Shown one piece after another: positions 34,364 through 43,482 of a stretch of 64,000 bases of DNA. Position numbers and translations under genes: made by a program. The first letter of the stretch is position 1. Each line of letters opens with the position of its first letter. Origin of the DNA: UBA6197 sp047638075. GTDB taxonomy: Bacteria > Pseudomonadota > Alphaproteobacteria > Rhodobacterales > Rhodobacteraceae. The notes beneath the pieces are model-generated. The model worked only from the letters and a program-made list of their open reading frames with translations, was not told the DNA's origin and did not search any database. The stretch lies in NCBI RefSeq assembly GCF_047638075.1, contig NZ_JBLJBV010000042.1:1-64000 (forward strand). Reading direction: 5' to 3'.

Positions 34364-35116
34364 TCAGCCAGCGATCAGGCGCCAAAAGAATACCGCACTC
34401 ATCCCAAAGCCGATGATTGCAATGATCGCGCGCACGACGGGCCTTGGCAGCGCCCGTGCCAGAGGCGCACCCGCATAGCCCCCCGCCATCGCCGCCAGCG
34501 CCATTATCAACGCCTGCGGCCACGCCACCAACCCCGCTGCGGCAAAAATCGCCACCGAAATTGCTGACAATACAAAGCTGAGTGCGTTTTTAAGCGCATT
34601 CATCCGGTGAAGATCAGTCATCCCCCAAATCGCGAACAACGCCAGCAACACGATCCCCAGGCCGCCATTGAAATAGCCGCCATAAATACTGACCGCGATC
34701 AGCCCCACCGCCCCTTCCGGCGCAGCCGAGGCGGCGCGCGCGGCGGCCCAGGCCCGGACCCTGTCACCGAACATGAAGGCCAATGTCGCAATCAACAGCA
34801 GGAACGGCACCACCACCGAAAAGGCCTTGTTCGAGGACACCAGCAACAGGCCCGACCCGATAGCACCGCCAAGCAGCGTCAAAACAACCAACCGAACCAG
34901 TCGTTTGCGCTCAAACACCGCCAATTCACGGCGAAAGCCCACGGCGCCGCCCAGATAGCCCGGGAATACCGCAACCGCACTGGTTGCATTGGCCAGCACC
35001 GGCGGAATACCGGTCGCAACCAAAGCCGGGAACGTCAAAAAAGTGCCGCCCCCCGCAATCGTGTTCAAAATACCGGCCCCAAAAGCCGCACTGAACAACA
35101 AGATATAATCGGTCAT
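34364..35116 (-). CDS. TSUP (TauE/SafE) family membrane transporter
   Basis: A 250-residue membrane protein with about eight helices. FSAAFGAGILNTIAGGGTFL near the N-terminus and SIYGGYFNGGLGIVLLALFA in the middle are the paired repeats of the sulfite/sulfoacetate exporter family, with GGYAGAPLARALPRP near the end. It ends 19 bp from the end of the convergent transporter gene. The exported compound is unknown; no sulfonate genes lie beside it. Confidence 0.87.
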   Translation of the reverse strand: MTDYILLFSAAFGAGILNTIAGGGTFLTFPALVATGIPPVLANATSAVAVFPGYLGGAVGFRRELAVFERKRLVRLVVLTLLGGAIGSGLLLVSSNKAFSVVVPFLLLIATLAFMFGDRVRAWAAARAASAAPEGAVGLIAVSIYGGYFNGGLGIVLLALFAIWGMTDLHRMNALKNALSFVLSAISVAIFAAAGLVAWPQALIMALAAMAGGYAGAPLARALPRPVVRAIIAIIGFGMSAVFFWRLIAG

Positions 35117-35418
35117 CTGCGCTGGTCCTGACTGGCAAGGTAGCGTGGTGTTTTGCCGCAGACCTAGCCGAGCCGCCGCTGAATGACCACCCCGTGCAAG
35201 ACACCATCATACCCCCCTTGGTGCCCGGAAGATTGCCGTAGGGGCAACCTGTTAGCCCCGCAGGCCAGCGTCATGCCAATCCCCCCTAATTTGGGACGTA
35301 GTTCTAAAATTGGGTTGCGTTGCAGTCCCTTTTGCCGCTTTTATGGCATCCATATGCCGGGGAGGGCAGGTGCGCAAGAATCCGTCAAGGACACGCCGCC
35401 TAGTAACATGGGGACATA
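35117..35418. other. 302-bp region upstream of the second LIV operon
   Basis: Contains the promoters of the TSUP gene (minus) and the LIV operon (plus). Two similar words, CTAATTTGGG (35286) and CTAAAATTGGG (35304), lie 18 bases apart about 115-130 bp before livH and could be binding sites for a regulator. No gene, hairpin terminator or riboswitch was recognised. Confidence 0.3.
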
Positions 35419-36354
35419 ATGGAATACTTTCTTCAGCAATTGATCAACGGCGTCACGCTGGGATCTATCTATGGCCTGATCGCCATCGGATACACACTGG
35501 TTTACGGTATCGTGGGGATGATCAACTTCGCCCATGGTGACATTTTCATGGTTGGCGCCTTTGTCGCCTTGATCATCATCACCGCACTGGGGTTGACCGC
35601 GTCAACCGGGTTGGGGCTGACAATTCTGGCCCTTATATTGGTGTTGGTGATCTCGATGATCGTGTCTTCGGTCTATGGCTGGACGGTTGAAAGGGTCGCC
35701 TATCGCCCGCTTCGAGGGTCTTTCCGGCTGGCCCCCCTGATCACGGCCATCGGCATGTCGATCGTGCTGCAGAACTTTGTTCAGATCGCACAGGGTGCCA
35801 GGGTAAAACCACTGCAACCCATCATCAGCGGCAGCCACACCATCATGAGCCGCACCAGTGAGCAGGGCGAATTTGCGGTGCAGATTTCGAACATGCAGAT
35901 CTTTATCATCCTCGTGACGTTCGGTCTGATGGTGGTGTTCAAACTGCTGATCGACAAGACCTCTTTGGGCCGGGCGCAACGCGCCTGTGAACAGGACCGC
36001 AAGATGGCCGCACTGTCAGGCATCAACGTTGACCGGACCATTTCGCTGACCTTCGTGATGGGGGCGGCACTGGCGGCGGTCGCGGGGTTGATGTTCCTTC
36101 TTTATTACGGGGTGATCGACTTTTTCATCGGCTTCGTCGCAGGGGTCAAGGCCTTTACCGCCGCCGTTCTGGGCGGGATCGGATCGCTTCCCGGTGCGAT
36201 GTTGGGCGGCATGGTGATTGGGCTGATCGAGACCTTCTGGTCTGCCTATTTCTCGATCGAGTACAAGGATGTCGCGGCGTTTGCCATGCTGGCATTGGTG
36301 CTGATCTTCCTGCCGCAGGGCCTCTTGGGCAAACCAGAAGTCGAGAAAGTCTAA
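35419..36354 (+). CDS. livH: LivH-type branched-chain amino acid permease (second cluster)
   Basis: A 311-residue inner-membrane permease: INGVTLGSIYGLIAIGYTLV, then VGMINFAHGDIFMVGAFVAL, the LivH signature, and QDRKMAALSGINVDRTISLT as the ATPase-facing loop, with GGIGSLPGAMLGGMVIGLIE near the end. It starts the canonical livHMGF order with DUF6867 and livK behind. Its stop overlaps the livM start by one base. Confidence 0.95.
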   Translation: MEYFLQQLINGVTLGSIYGLIAIGYTLVYGIVGMINFAHGDIFMVGAFVALIIITALGLTASTGLGLTILALILVLVISMIVSSVYGWTVERVAYRPLRGSFRLAPLITAIGMSIVLQNFVQIAQGARVKPLQPIISGSHTIMSRTSEQGEFAVQISNMQIFIILVTFGLMVVFKLLIDKTSLGRAQRACEQDRKMAALSGINVDRTISLTFVMGAALAAVAGLMFLLYYGVIDFFIGFVAGVKAFTAAVLGGIGSLPGAMLGGMVIGLIETFWSAYFSIEYKDVAAFAMLALVLIFLPQGLLGKPEVEKV

Positions 36355-37691
36355 TGAGCACCTTTACCGTAAACGCCCCCACGGCCCCGAAATCGGCCGT
36401 GCAGCGGCTGGCCCAGGATCTGTTGATCACGACGGTTCTAAGCCTGATCATTTTCGGGGTAATGGTCGGCTTGAAGACCAAAACCGCCCCAGGTGGCCTT
36501 GTGCTGGTGCCCGAATGGGGCAACGCGCTGATGATTGTCGCGGTAACGGTGATCGGGCGTTTGGTACTGCATCTGACGGTGTGGCGCCGGGCCCCCGGTG
36601 CCGCGCCGCGCAGCTTTGTGCCGGCAGGTGTGGCAAAAGGCTGGTCTGCAACGCTGCCAAAGCTTCAAAAAGTTGCAAAGCCGCTGTTGCTGGGCTTTGC
36701 GTTGGTGCTTCCATTCTTGCCGATCACAGACCGCTACCTGCTGGATCTGTCGATCCTGGTGCTGACCTACATCATGCTGGGTTGGGGGCTGAACATCGTG
36801 GTCGGCCTCGCGGGGTTGCTTGATCTGGGTTATGTCGCGTTCTACGCCGTGGGGGCCTATTCCTACGCGCTGCTGGCGGCGCATTTCGGGCTGTCTTTCT
36901 GGATTTGCCTGCCGCTTGCGGGCATTCTGGCGGCATTCTGGGGTATCATCCTGGGCTTTCCCGTGCTGCGGTTACGCGGTGATTATCTGGCAATCGTGAC
37001 GCTGGCGTTTGGTGAAATCATCCGCATTGTGTTGCTGAACTGGTACTGGTTTACCGGCGGGCCAGACGGGCTTTCGGGTATTCCGCGCCCCAGCTTTTTC
37101 GGGATTCCCTTCAGCCGCGGCGAAGGCGGCTTTGCCGATACCTTCGGGCTGGCCTATTCTTCTGGTCACCGGATGATATTTCTGTATTTCCTGATCCTCG
37201 CACTGGCGTTGTTGACCAACTTCGTCACGCTGCGCTTGCGCCGCCTGCCCATCGGACGCGCCTGGGAAGCGTTGCGTGAAGACGAGATCGCCTGCCGATC
37301 GCTGGGCCTGAACACCACCTCAGTCAAATTGACAGCCTTCGCCACCGGCGCAATGTTTGCGGGCTTTGCCGGGGCGTTCTTTGCCACCCGGCAGGGGTTC
37401 ATTTCGCCCGAAAGCTTTACCTTCGTCGAATCCGCCCTGATCCTCGCGATCGTCGTGCTGGGCGGGATGGGGTCGCAAATGGGGGTGGTCATTGCCTCGA
37501 TCGCATTGATCGGCGGGTTCGAGGTATTCCGCGAGGCGGAGCAGTACCGAATGCTTATTTTCGGCTTGGCAATGGTCTTGATCATGATTTGGCGCCCACG
37601 CGGGCTTGTTTCAGGGCGTGATCCATCAATCTTCCTGAAGAAAAAGAAATCGGTTTCCTCCGATCTGGTATCGCAGGGCGAGGGGCATTGA
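36354..37691 (+). CDS. livM: LivM-type branched-chain amino acid permease (second cluster)
   Basis: A 445-residue permease, longer than typical because of about 110 N-terminal residues with extra hydrophobic helices, as in E. coli LivM. The conserved core has GLNIVVGLAGLLDLGYVAFY, FGEIIRIVLLNWYWFTGGPD and WEALREDEIACRSLGLNTTS, followed by GGMGSQMGVVIASIALIGG. It forms the transmembrane pore with LivH. Confidence 0.94.
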   Translation: MSTFTVNAPTAPKSAVQRLAQDLLITTVLSLIIFGVMVGLKTKTAPGGLVLVPEWGNALMIVAVTVIGRLVLHLTVWRRAPGAAPRSFVPAGVAKGWSATLPKLQKVAKPLLLGFALVLPFLPITDRYLLDLSILVLTYIMLGWGLNIVVGLAGLLDLGYVAFYAVGAYSYALLAAHFGLSFWICLPLAGILAAFWGIILGFPVLRLRGDYLAIVTLAFGEIIRIVLLNWYWFTGGPDGLSGIPRPSFFGIPFSRGEGGFADTFGLAYSSGHRMIFLYFLILALALLTNFVTLRLRRLPIGRAWEALREDEIACRSLGLNTTSVKLTAFATGAMFAGFAGAFFATRQGFISPESFTFVESALILAIVVLGGMGSQMGVVIASIALIGGFEVFREAEQYRMLIFGLAMVLIMIWRPRGLVSGRDPSIFLKKKKSVSSDLVSQGEGH

Positions 37692-37692
37692 G

Positions 37693-38586
37693 ATGAACAA
37701 GACAAATGCCGATGTATTGCTAAGCGTTGAACGACTGACAATGCAATTTGGCGGGTTGACCGCCGTAGACAATCTGTCGTTCAGCGCAAACCGCGGCGAT
37801 ATCACTGCACTGATCGGGCCCAATGGCGCGGGCAAAACCACGGTTTTCAACTGCATCACCGGGTTTTACAAACCGACCGTGGGCCGGGTGACAATGCATC
37901 ACGAAAACGGAGACACCTTCCTGCTGGAACGGTTGGCCGACTTTGAGATCCCGAGAGAGGCCAAGGTTGCGCGCACATTCCAAAACATCCGGCTTTTCGG
38001 GGGTATGACAGCACTGGAAAACCTGATGGTCGCGCAGCACAATCCGTTGATGCGCGCCTCTGGCTTTACCTTTGGGGGGATCCTGGGGCTGGCCGGTTTC
38101 AAGCGCGCCGAACGCAACGCCGTAGAGCTGGCAAAATACTGGCTGGACAAGGCAGGGCTGACCGCCCGTGCCGACGATGCGGCTGGCGACCTGCCCTACG
38201 GCGATCAGCGCCGGTTGGAAATTGCGCGCGCCATGTGCACCGGCCCGAAACTGTTGTGCCTGGATGAGCCCGCCGCCGGGCTTAACCCGCGCGAATCCGA
38301 AGAACTGAACCAACTGCTATTGTATATCCGGCAGGAACGCAGCGTCGGCATCTTGCTGATCGAACACGACATGAGCGTGGTGATGGGCATTTCCGACCAC
38401 ATCGTCGTGCTGGACTATGGCAAGAAGATTGCGGACAGCACGCCCGAAGGTATCCGAAGCGACCCCAAGGTTATCGCCGCCTATCTGGGTGTCGAAGACG
38501 AAGAGGTTGAAACTGTCGAACAGTCGATCGGTATTTCGCAAAAGGCCAACACCAACGAAAACAACCACGGGGGAACCCCGGCATGA
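37693..38586 (+). CDS. livG: LivG-type ABC ATPase (second cluster)
   Basis: A 297-residue ABC ATPase with Walker A IGPNGAGKTTVFNCITGFYK, ARTFQNIRLFGGMTALEN, the degenerate signature LPYGDQRRLEIARAMC and Walker B LLCLDEPAAGLNPRESEEL. A C-terminal acidic/polar tail of about 30 residues (EDEEVETVEQS onward) exceeds the usual LivG length; its role is unknown. Its stop overlaps the livF start by 4 bp. Confidence 0.94.
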   Translation: MNKTNADVLLSVERLTMQFGGLTAVDNLSFSANRGDITALIGPNGAGKTTVFNCITGFYKPTVGRVTMHHENGDTFLLERLADFEIPREAKVARTFQNIRLFGGMTALENLMVAQHNPLMRASGFTFGGILGLAGFKRAERNAVELAKYWLDKAGLTARADDAAGDLPYGDQRRLEIARAMCTGPKLLCLDEPAAGLNPRESEELNQLLLYIRQERSVGILLIEHDMSVVMGISDHIVVLDYGKKIADSTPEGIRSDPKVIAAYLGVEDEEVETVEQSIGISQKANTNENNHGGTPA

Positions 38587-39311
38587 GCACTCCTACCATC
38601 CTGGCCGTGAATGACGTTGAAACCTTCTATGGTAAAATTCAGGCCCTGCGCGGCGTTTCTCTTGATGTTCATGAAGGCGAAATCGTCACGCTGATCGGCG
38701 CCAATGGCGCGGGCAAGTCCACCTTGATGATGACAATCTGCGGCTCGCCGCAGGCGCGTCACGGATCCATCATCTATGGCGGCCACGACATCACCCGCAC
38801 CCCGACGCACGAAATCATGCATATGGGCATCGCGCAATCGCCCGAGGGGCGGCGGATCTTTGGCCGCATGACGGTGCTTGAAAACCTGCAGATCGGCGCT
38901 TCGGTTACGGACCCAAAGCATTTTGCATCCGATATGGAACAGTCCTTTACCCTGTTTCCGCGCCTGAAAGACCGGATCGAACAGCGCGCCGGAACCATGT
39001 CCGGGGGCGAACAGCAAATGCTGGCGATTGCCCGCGCCTTGATGGCGCGCCCCAAATTGTTGCTGCTGGACGAGCCCTCTTTGGGGTTGGCGCCGCTGGT
39101 CGTCAAACAGATCTTTGGCGCGATCAAGGATTTGAACAAATCGCAGGGGTTGACCGTTTTTCTGGTCGAACAGAACGCCTATCACGCGTTGAAGCTGGCC
39201 CACCGGGGATATGTGATGGTCAATGGCAAGATCACCATGAGCGGCACCGGAGCCGAGCTTTTGGCGCGCGAAGAAATTCGCGCAGCCTATCTGGAAGGGG
39301 GGGCGCATTGA
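38583..39311 (+). CDS. livF: LivF-type ABC ATPase (second cluster)
   Basis: A 242-residue ABC ATPase: IGANGAGKSTLMMTICGSPQ (Walker A), IAQSPEGRRIFGRMTVLENL (the LivF-type Q-loop region), MSGGEQQMLAIARALMARPK (signature) and LLLLDEPSLGLAPLV (Walker B), with VEQNAYHALKLAHRGY after it. It is coupled to livG upstream and to the DUF6867 gene downstream. Confidence 0.95.
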   Translation: MSTPTILAVNDVETFYGKIQALRGVSLDVHEGEIVTLIGANGAGKSTLMMTICGSPQARHGSIIYGGHDITRTPTHEIMHMGIAQSPEGRRIFGRMTVLENLQIGASVTDPKHFASDMEQSFTLFPRLKDRIEQRAGTMSGGEQQMLAIARALMARPKLLLLDEPSLGLAPLVVKQIFGAIKDLNKSQGLTVFLVEQNAYHALKLAHRGYVMVNGKITMSGTGAELLAREEIRAAYLEGGAH

Positions 39312-39652
39312 TGGGCATTCTGTGGGAAGTCAATTTCGCGACCTTTTTCTTCGTTACCCTGGTAATCGGCGGTGGCGCGGCCTTCATGGCGGGGCGGGCA
39401 CTGGCAGGAACATGGAAACCGCTCTGGCTTTTGATGTTCTATTGTGTCCTTCTGGGCCTGGCGATGCGGTTTTTTCACTTCGCGCTGTTTGAGGGCACAC
39501 TATTGTCGCTGCACTATTATCTGGTTGATACGGTAGCATTGTGCGCGCTGGCGCTGCTGGGCTACCGGCTGCGCCGGGTGTCGCAGATGGTAACGCAATA
39601 TTCCTGGCTTTATGAGCGGGCGGGGCCGCTATCGTGGCGAAACCGCGCGTGA
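39311..39652 (+). CDS. DUF6867-type small membrane protein of the LIV operon
   Basis: A 113-residue protein with three hydrophobic helices (FATFFFVTLVIGGGAAFMAG, LWLLMFYCVLLGLAMRFFHF, LVDTVALCALALLGYRL) and a conserved-looking end MVTQYSWLYERAGPLSWR. The ATG at 39311 overlaps the livF stop by one base; a TTG at 39308 is the alternative. Proteins of this type sit in LIV operons of alphaproteobacteria. Location between livF and livK suggests an accessory membrane subunit, with no assigned function. Confidence 0.7.
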   Translation: MGILWEVNFATFFFVTLVIGGGAAFMAGRALAGTWKPLWLLMFYCVLLGLAMRFFHFALFEGTLLSLHYYLVDTVALCALALLGYRLRRVSQMVTQYSWLYERAGPLSWRNRA

Positions 39653-39670
39653 GGCCAGATCCTAACCACC

Positions 39671-39698
39671 CTTTGGCGGGCAAAAGATCCGCCAAGGT
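39671..39698 (+). promoter_or_regulatory. Hairpin between the permease genes and the binding protein gene
   Basis: CTTTGGCGG and CCGCCAAGG face each other around GCAAAAGAT, giving a 7-9 bp stem about 30 bp before livK. Such hairpins upstream of binding-protein genes often protect the downstream transcript or mark an extra promoter, allowing more binding protein than permease. Confidence 0.4.
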
Positions 39699-39728
39699 CA
39701 ACAAGTTCAACAACGGGAGCTAAAATCA

Positions 39729-40826
39729 ATGAAGAAACTACTACTTGCAAGCAGTGCACTGGGCCTGATGATGGGGGCTTCGGCCGCCATGGCCGATATC
39801 CAGGTTGCTGTCGCCGGGCCGATGACCGGTCAATACGCCAGCTTTGGCGCGCAGATGAGAGTGGGTGCCGAACAGGCTGTCAAAGACATCAACGCAGCAG
39901 GCGGCGTGAACGGTGAAATGCTGGCGTTGACCGTGGGCGATGATGCCTGCGACCCCAAACAGGCCGTGGCTGTGGCCAACCAGTTCGTCTCCAAAGGGGT
40001 GGTGTTTGTGGCTGGGCACTTCTGCTCGGGTTCCTCCATTCCGGCGTCTTCGGTCTATAAGGAAGAGGGGATCATTCAAATCTCGCCGGGGTCCACCAAC
40101 CCCAAGCTTACCGATGAAGGTGGCCCGATGATCTTCCGCGTTTGCGGGCGTGACGACCGGCAGGGCCTGTTTGCGGGCGATTTCCTCGCAACGGAATATG
40201 CGGGTAAAAAGGTGGCAATCCTGCATGACAAGACCGCCTACGGCAAAGGTCTGGCCGACGAAACCATGGCCGCCTATGAGGCACTGGGTGGCAAGCCTGC
40301 CATGTATGAAGCCATCACAGCCGGCGAAAAAGACTATACCGCGCTGGTATCCAAGCTAAAACAGGAAGACATCGACGTTGTCTATCTGGGCGGCTACCAC
40401 ACCGAGGCCGGGCTGATCGTGCGCCAGATGCGTGATCAGGGAATGGACACGCAGTTGGTTTCTGGTGACGCGTTGGTAACCAATGAATACTGGTCGATCA
40501 CGGGCGATGCAGGCGAAGGCACGATCATGAGCTTTTCGCCTGATCCGCGCAAAAACCCTGGCGCGGCAGATGTCGTGAAAGAGTTCACCGATCAGGGCAT
40601 CGACCCGGAAGGCTATGTGCTTTACACCTATGCCGCCGTTCAGGCCTGGGCCGAGGCCGCCAAGGCTGCGGGCACGGCCAGCGACACAGAGGCAGTCAGC
40701 GAAGCGCTGCATTCAGGCAACTACGACACGGTTCTGGGCGATCTTTCGTTTGACGAAAAGGGCGACGTCACCCTGCCCGGCTATGTCTGGTATGTCTGGA
40801 AAAACGGCACTTACGACTATCGCTAA
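39729..40826 (+). CDS. livK: Branched-chain amino acid ABC transporter substrate-binding protein
   Basis: A 365-residue periplasmic protein with signal peptide MKKLLLASSALGLMMGASAAMA, cut before DIQVAVAGPMTGQYASFG. The Leu/Ile/Val-binding fold is clear in AVKDINAAGGVNGEMLALTV, GDDACDPKQAVAVANQFVSK and AGHFCSGSSIPASSVYKEEG (the disulfide loop and ligand-Ser region). It closes the second LIV operon and is followed by a strong hairpin terminator at 40841-40867. Confidence 0.94.
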   Translation: MKKLLLASSALGLMMGASAAMADIQVAVAGPMTGQYASFGAQMRVGAEQAVKDINAAGGVNGEMLALTVGDDACDPKQAVAVANQFVSKGVVFVAGHFCSGSSIPASSVYKEEGIIQISPGSTNPKLTDEGGPMIFRVCGRDDRQGLFAGDFLATEYAGKKVAILHDKTAYGKGLADETMAAYEALGGKPAMYEAITAGEKDYTALVSKLKQEDIDVVYLGGYHTEAGLIVRQMRDQGMDTQLVSGDALVTNEYWSITGDAGEGTIMSFSPDPRKNPGAADVVKEFTDQGIDPEGYVLYTYAAVQAWAEAAKAAGTASDTEAVSEALHSGNYDTVLGDLSFDEKGDVTLPGYVWYVWKNGTYDYR

Positions 40827-40840
40827 GCACACCTGAACCG

Positions 40841-40867
40841 GGCTGCGCGCGGATATCGCGCGCAGCC
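40841..40867 (+). terminator. Hairpin terminator after livK
   Basis: GGCTGCGCGCG (40841-40851), loop GATAT, then CGCGCGCAGCC (40857-40867): a perfect 11-bp GC stem, 14 bp past the livK stop, followed by ATTTCCTAT. The T-run is weak, but stem and position fit a terminator for the LIV operon. Confidence 0.7.
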
Positions 40868-40953
40868 ATTTCCTATGGCTGATGATCGTCGCAAGAAGAT
40901 GTAGGCTGTAGCACCGTCCCCGGTTGATGGGCGCCAGCCGCGCCAGTAGCCCC

Positions 40954-42816
40954 TTATATCGACCAGAAAATCAATATCAGCGGCACGCTAACCACCACCA
41001 CCAACGCCTCAAGCGGCAGGCCAAGCCGCCAGTAATCGCCAAACCGAAAGCCCCCCGGGCCAAGGATCAGCGTGTTGTTCTGATGCCCGATAGGCGTCAG
41101 AAAGGCACAAGACGCCCCGATTGCCACCGCCATCAAGAACCCATCAGCGTTGACGTTCAATGCCGCAGCAATGCCCAAGGCTATCGGGCTCATGACGGCG
41201 GCGGTAGCTGCGTTATTCATCACGTCAGACAGAAACATCGTTGTCAGCAAAATCACCACCAACGCCGCAATCGGGCTGCCTCGTGCGACCGTAGCCACCA
41301 AAAACTGCGCGAGCACGCCGGCAGCGCCAGTCTGCTGCATTGCACCCGCAACCGGGATCAGCGCCGCCAACAGAACAACGACCGGCCAGTCGATCACGCT
41401 ATAAACCTTGCGCAGTGGCACCGTCCCCAACACCATCGAGGCCAAAACCCCCATCGTGAACGCAACCGCCGCAGGCAATAGCCCCAGCGTCACACTGGCG
41501 ACCGACACCAGCAGGATTGTCGTTGCCAAAAACGCCAATCGCCTGTCGGGAATTCGCAACCTGCGCTCGCCCAGCGGCACGCAGCCGCTTTCTGCGGCGA
41601 AATCCACCAGCGCCTCGCCCGATCCCTGCATCAGCAACAGATCGCCCGGCTTCAAGCGTAACGCACGCAACCGTGCCTGCGACCGTGTTCCTTCGCGTGA
41701 AACCGCCAGCAGGTTCAGCCCATATCTCGTGCGCAAACGCAGATCGCGCGCCGACCGCCCGACGATGGTCGACATTGGCAAAACGGCAAATTCACGCAGC
41801 TCGATTTCCTGATCGGCAGAGCTTTCCTCAGAGCCGCCCGCCTCATCCGTGGCCTGGGCGGTTGCAGTCTTTGCCTCTGACGCCGCGCTGTTGTTCGCAG
41901 CCACAACCGCGTTCTTTTCAGTAACCGAGACTTGCTCTTCCAGTTTGATACCAAAAACCGAAAGCGCCTCGGCCAATCCTTCGACATCGGTCATAAGCAC
42001 CAAAAGGTCACCTGCCCGAATCCGGTAGCCGCCATGCGGCGCGTTCAGGCGTTGACCATCCCGCACCAAGGCCAGAATCTGCACATCGGCGCCGCTGATC
42101 GAGTCTTCAAACTGGCGCAACGTGACGCCTATGGATTTGCTTTTTTCAGGGACACGCGCCTCGGTCATATAGGCTGCGGTATCAAAGCCCACACCACCGC
42201 CGGCCTTGCGCGCAGGCACCAGCCGCCATCCCAGCACCACCACGAACGCAACACCGATCGCGGCTACCGGCAGCCCCACCCAGGCAAAATCAAACATCCC
42301 GAACGGGCGCATCCCCGCCCCGGTGCGAAAGCTGGCCACAATCAGGTTGGGGGGGGTCCCAACCAGCGTGGTCATCCCCCCCAGGATGGTGCCAAACGCC
42401 AGCGGCATCAGCACCTGCCCCTGAGTCAGCCCCAATCGCCCCGAGAGTTGCACCCCGATAGGCATCAAAAGCGCCATCGCACCCACATTGTTCATAAAGC
42501 CTGATAGCAGTGCCCCCAGCCCCATCAACGCGGAAAGACTGGCCAGCCGGCCCGCTTTGCGCGGCAGCACCTTGCGCGCCATGGCATCCACCGCGCCCGT
42601 GGTTTGCAGCCCCGCGCTAAGCACCAAAACGCAGGCGACCGTAATTACTGCCGGATGACCGAAACCGGAAAAGGCATCTGCGGCAGGCACCAGACCGGCC
42701 AGCACGCAGGCCATAAGCGCTGCAAGCGCGACAACATCGTGCCGAAACCGGCCCCACAGGAAAAGCCCGACGGTTGCAATCAGAATAACGAAAATCGACA
42801 GCTGCGGAACAGTCAT
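40954..42816 (-). CDS. SLC13-family permease with two TrkA-C domains
   Basis: A 620-residue CitMHS/ArsB-superfamily sodium-coupled carrier. Two membrane halves flank a cytosolic insert. Half one has GFMNNVGAMALLMPIGVQLS and TTLVGTPPNLIVASF, and half two has LSDVMNNAATAAVMSPIALG and FLTPIGHQNNTLILGPGG (the paired NNVG / TPxN-type hairpins). The insert carries two RCK_C/TrkA-C domains (GYRIRAGDLLVLMTDVEGLA; LRALRLKPGDLLLMQGSGEA) joined by a 40-residue Ala/Ser/Glu-rich linker that looks disordered. ATG 42816 begins the hydrophobic N-terminus. Substrate (sulfate, dicarboxylate, silicate) not resolved. Confidence 0.87.
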   Translation of the reverse strand: MTVPQLSIFVILIATVGLFLWGRFRHDVVALAALMACVLAGLVPAADAFSGFGHPAVITVACVLVLSAGLQTTGAVDAMARKVLPRKAGRLASLSALMGLGALLSGFMNNVGAMALLMPIGVQLSGRLGLTQGQVLMPLAFGTILGGMTTLVGTPPNLIVASFRTGAGMRPFGMFDFAWVGLPVAAIGVAFVVVLGWRLVPARKAGGGVGFDTAAYMTEARVPEKSKSIGVTLRQFEDSISGADVQILALVRDGQRLNAPHGGYRIRAGDLLVLMTDVEGLAEALSVFGIKLEEQVSVTEKNAVVAANNSAASEAKTATAQATDEAGGSEESSADQEIELREFAVLPMSTIVGRSARDLRLRTRYGLNLLAVSREGTRSQARLRALRLKPGDLLLMQGSGEALVDFAAESGCVPLGERRLRIPDRRLAFLATTILLVSVASVTLGLLPAAVAFTMGVLASMVLGTVPLRKVYSVIDWPVVVLLAALIPVAGAMQQTGAAGVLAQFLVATVARGSPIAALVVILLTTMFLSDVMNNAATAAVMSPIALGIAAALNVNADGFLMAVAIGASCAFLTPIGHQNNTLILGPGGFRFGDYWRLGLPLEALVVVVSVPLILIFWSI

Positions 42817-42926
42817 GCAAGCCCCCCGGAAACCCCTAGTCAGCGCCTGATACACACCATCAGCCCGGTTGCGGGGGTTGGCAACGCGGCCGACACCGGG
42901 CTATCCGCCCAACCACCATACCACGG

Positions 42927-43376
42927 TTATTGCAAGGCGGTGGCCTGCTCGGTTGTGTCGGTCAGGATATGCAGCTTTTCCGTCAACGCCAACAGCTCTT
43001 GCGCCTCGGCCGCGTCAAACGAGGATGTGCTGCGCGAAAACCCCGAGATGGAGCGTGACCGCGCCGGCCCTACCGCACAGGTCAACCCGTTATGGATACC
43101 GAAACGCGCTGCCTCGGCAATCACATGATCAGGGTCGGGCAACTCGATATTGTCCCAGCGGATATAGCCAGTATTGGTCAACCCCCAACGCACCACAGGA
43201 TCCGAAAGCATCATTCCGCGGGCGCTGTAATGTTCCATCCAGCCATTCGCATAGGTGCTATACATGAACGTCGGGCGTGTGTAGCGAATGTGCAGCGCCA
43301 GCGCATAGCCACTGTCACACATCTGCGCGAGGCGTTGCAGGATCACGTCCTTCTCGGGATGATTTTTCATTTCCAT
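42927..43376 (-). CDS. LuxR-type autoinducer-binding domain protein lacking the DNA-binding domain
   Basis: A 149-residue protein matching only the N-terminal acyl-homoserine-lactone-binding domain of LuxR regulators: NGWMEHYSARGMMLSDPVVR and TGYIRWDNIELPDPDHVIAE keep the W-x3-Y, D-P and second W that line the AHL pocket. It ends where a helix-turn-helix would be expected, with no sign of a frameshifted HTH beyond the stop. It is divergent from a full LuxR gene with 106 bp between. By analogy with the truncated TraR homologue TrlR, it may form inactive heterodimers or buffer the signal (inference). Confidence 0.8.
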   Translation of the reverse strand: MEMKNHPEKDVILQRLAQMCDSGYALALHIRYTRPTFMYSTYANGWMEHYSARGMMLSDPVVRWGLTNTGYIRWDNIELPDPDHVIAEAARFGIHNGLTCAVGPARSRSISGFSRSTSSFDAAEAQELLALTEKLHILTDTTEQATALQ

Positions 43377-43482
43377 TTGCGTCTTTCAACTCTAAAGTGC
43401 GGCAACCCGGCGGCTGATGCTTTAACCCAACAATTGTCAGAGTATTTTTCATCAACGCCAATCGCAACCAATTTGACCCCTG

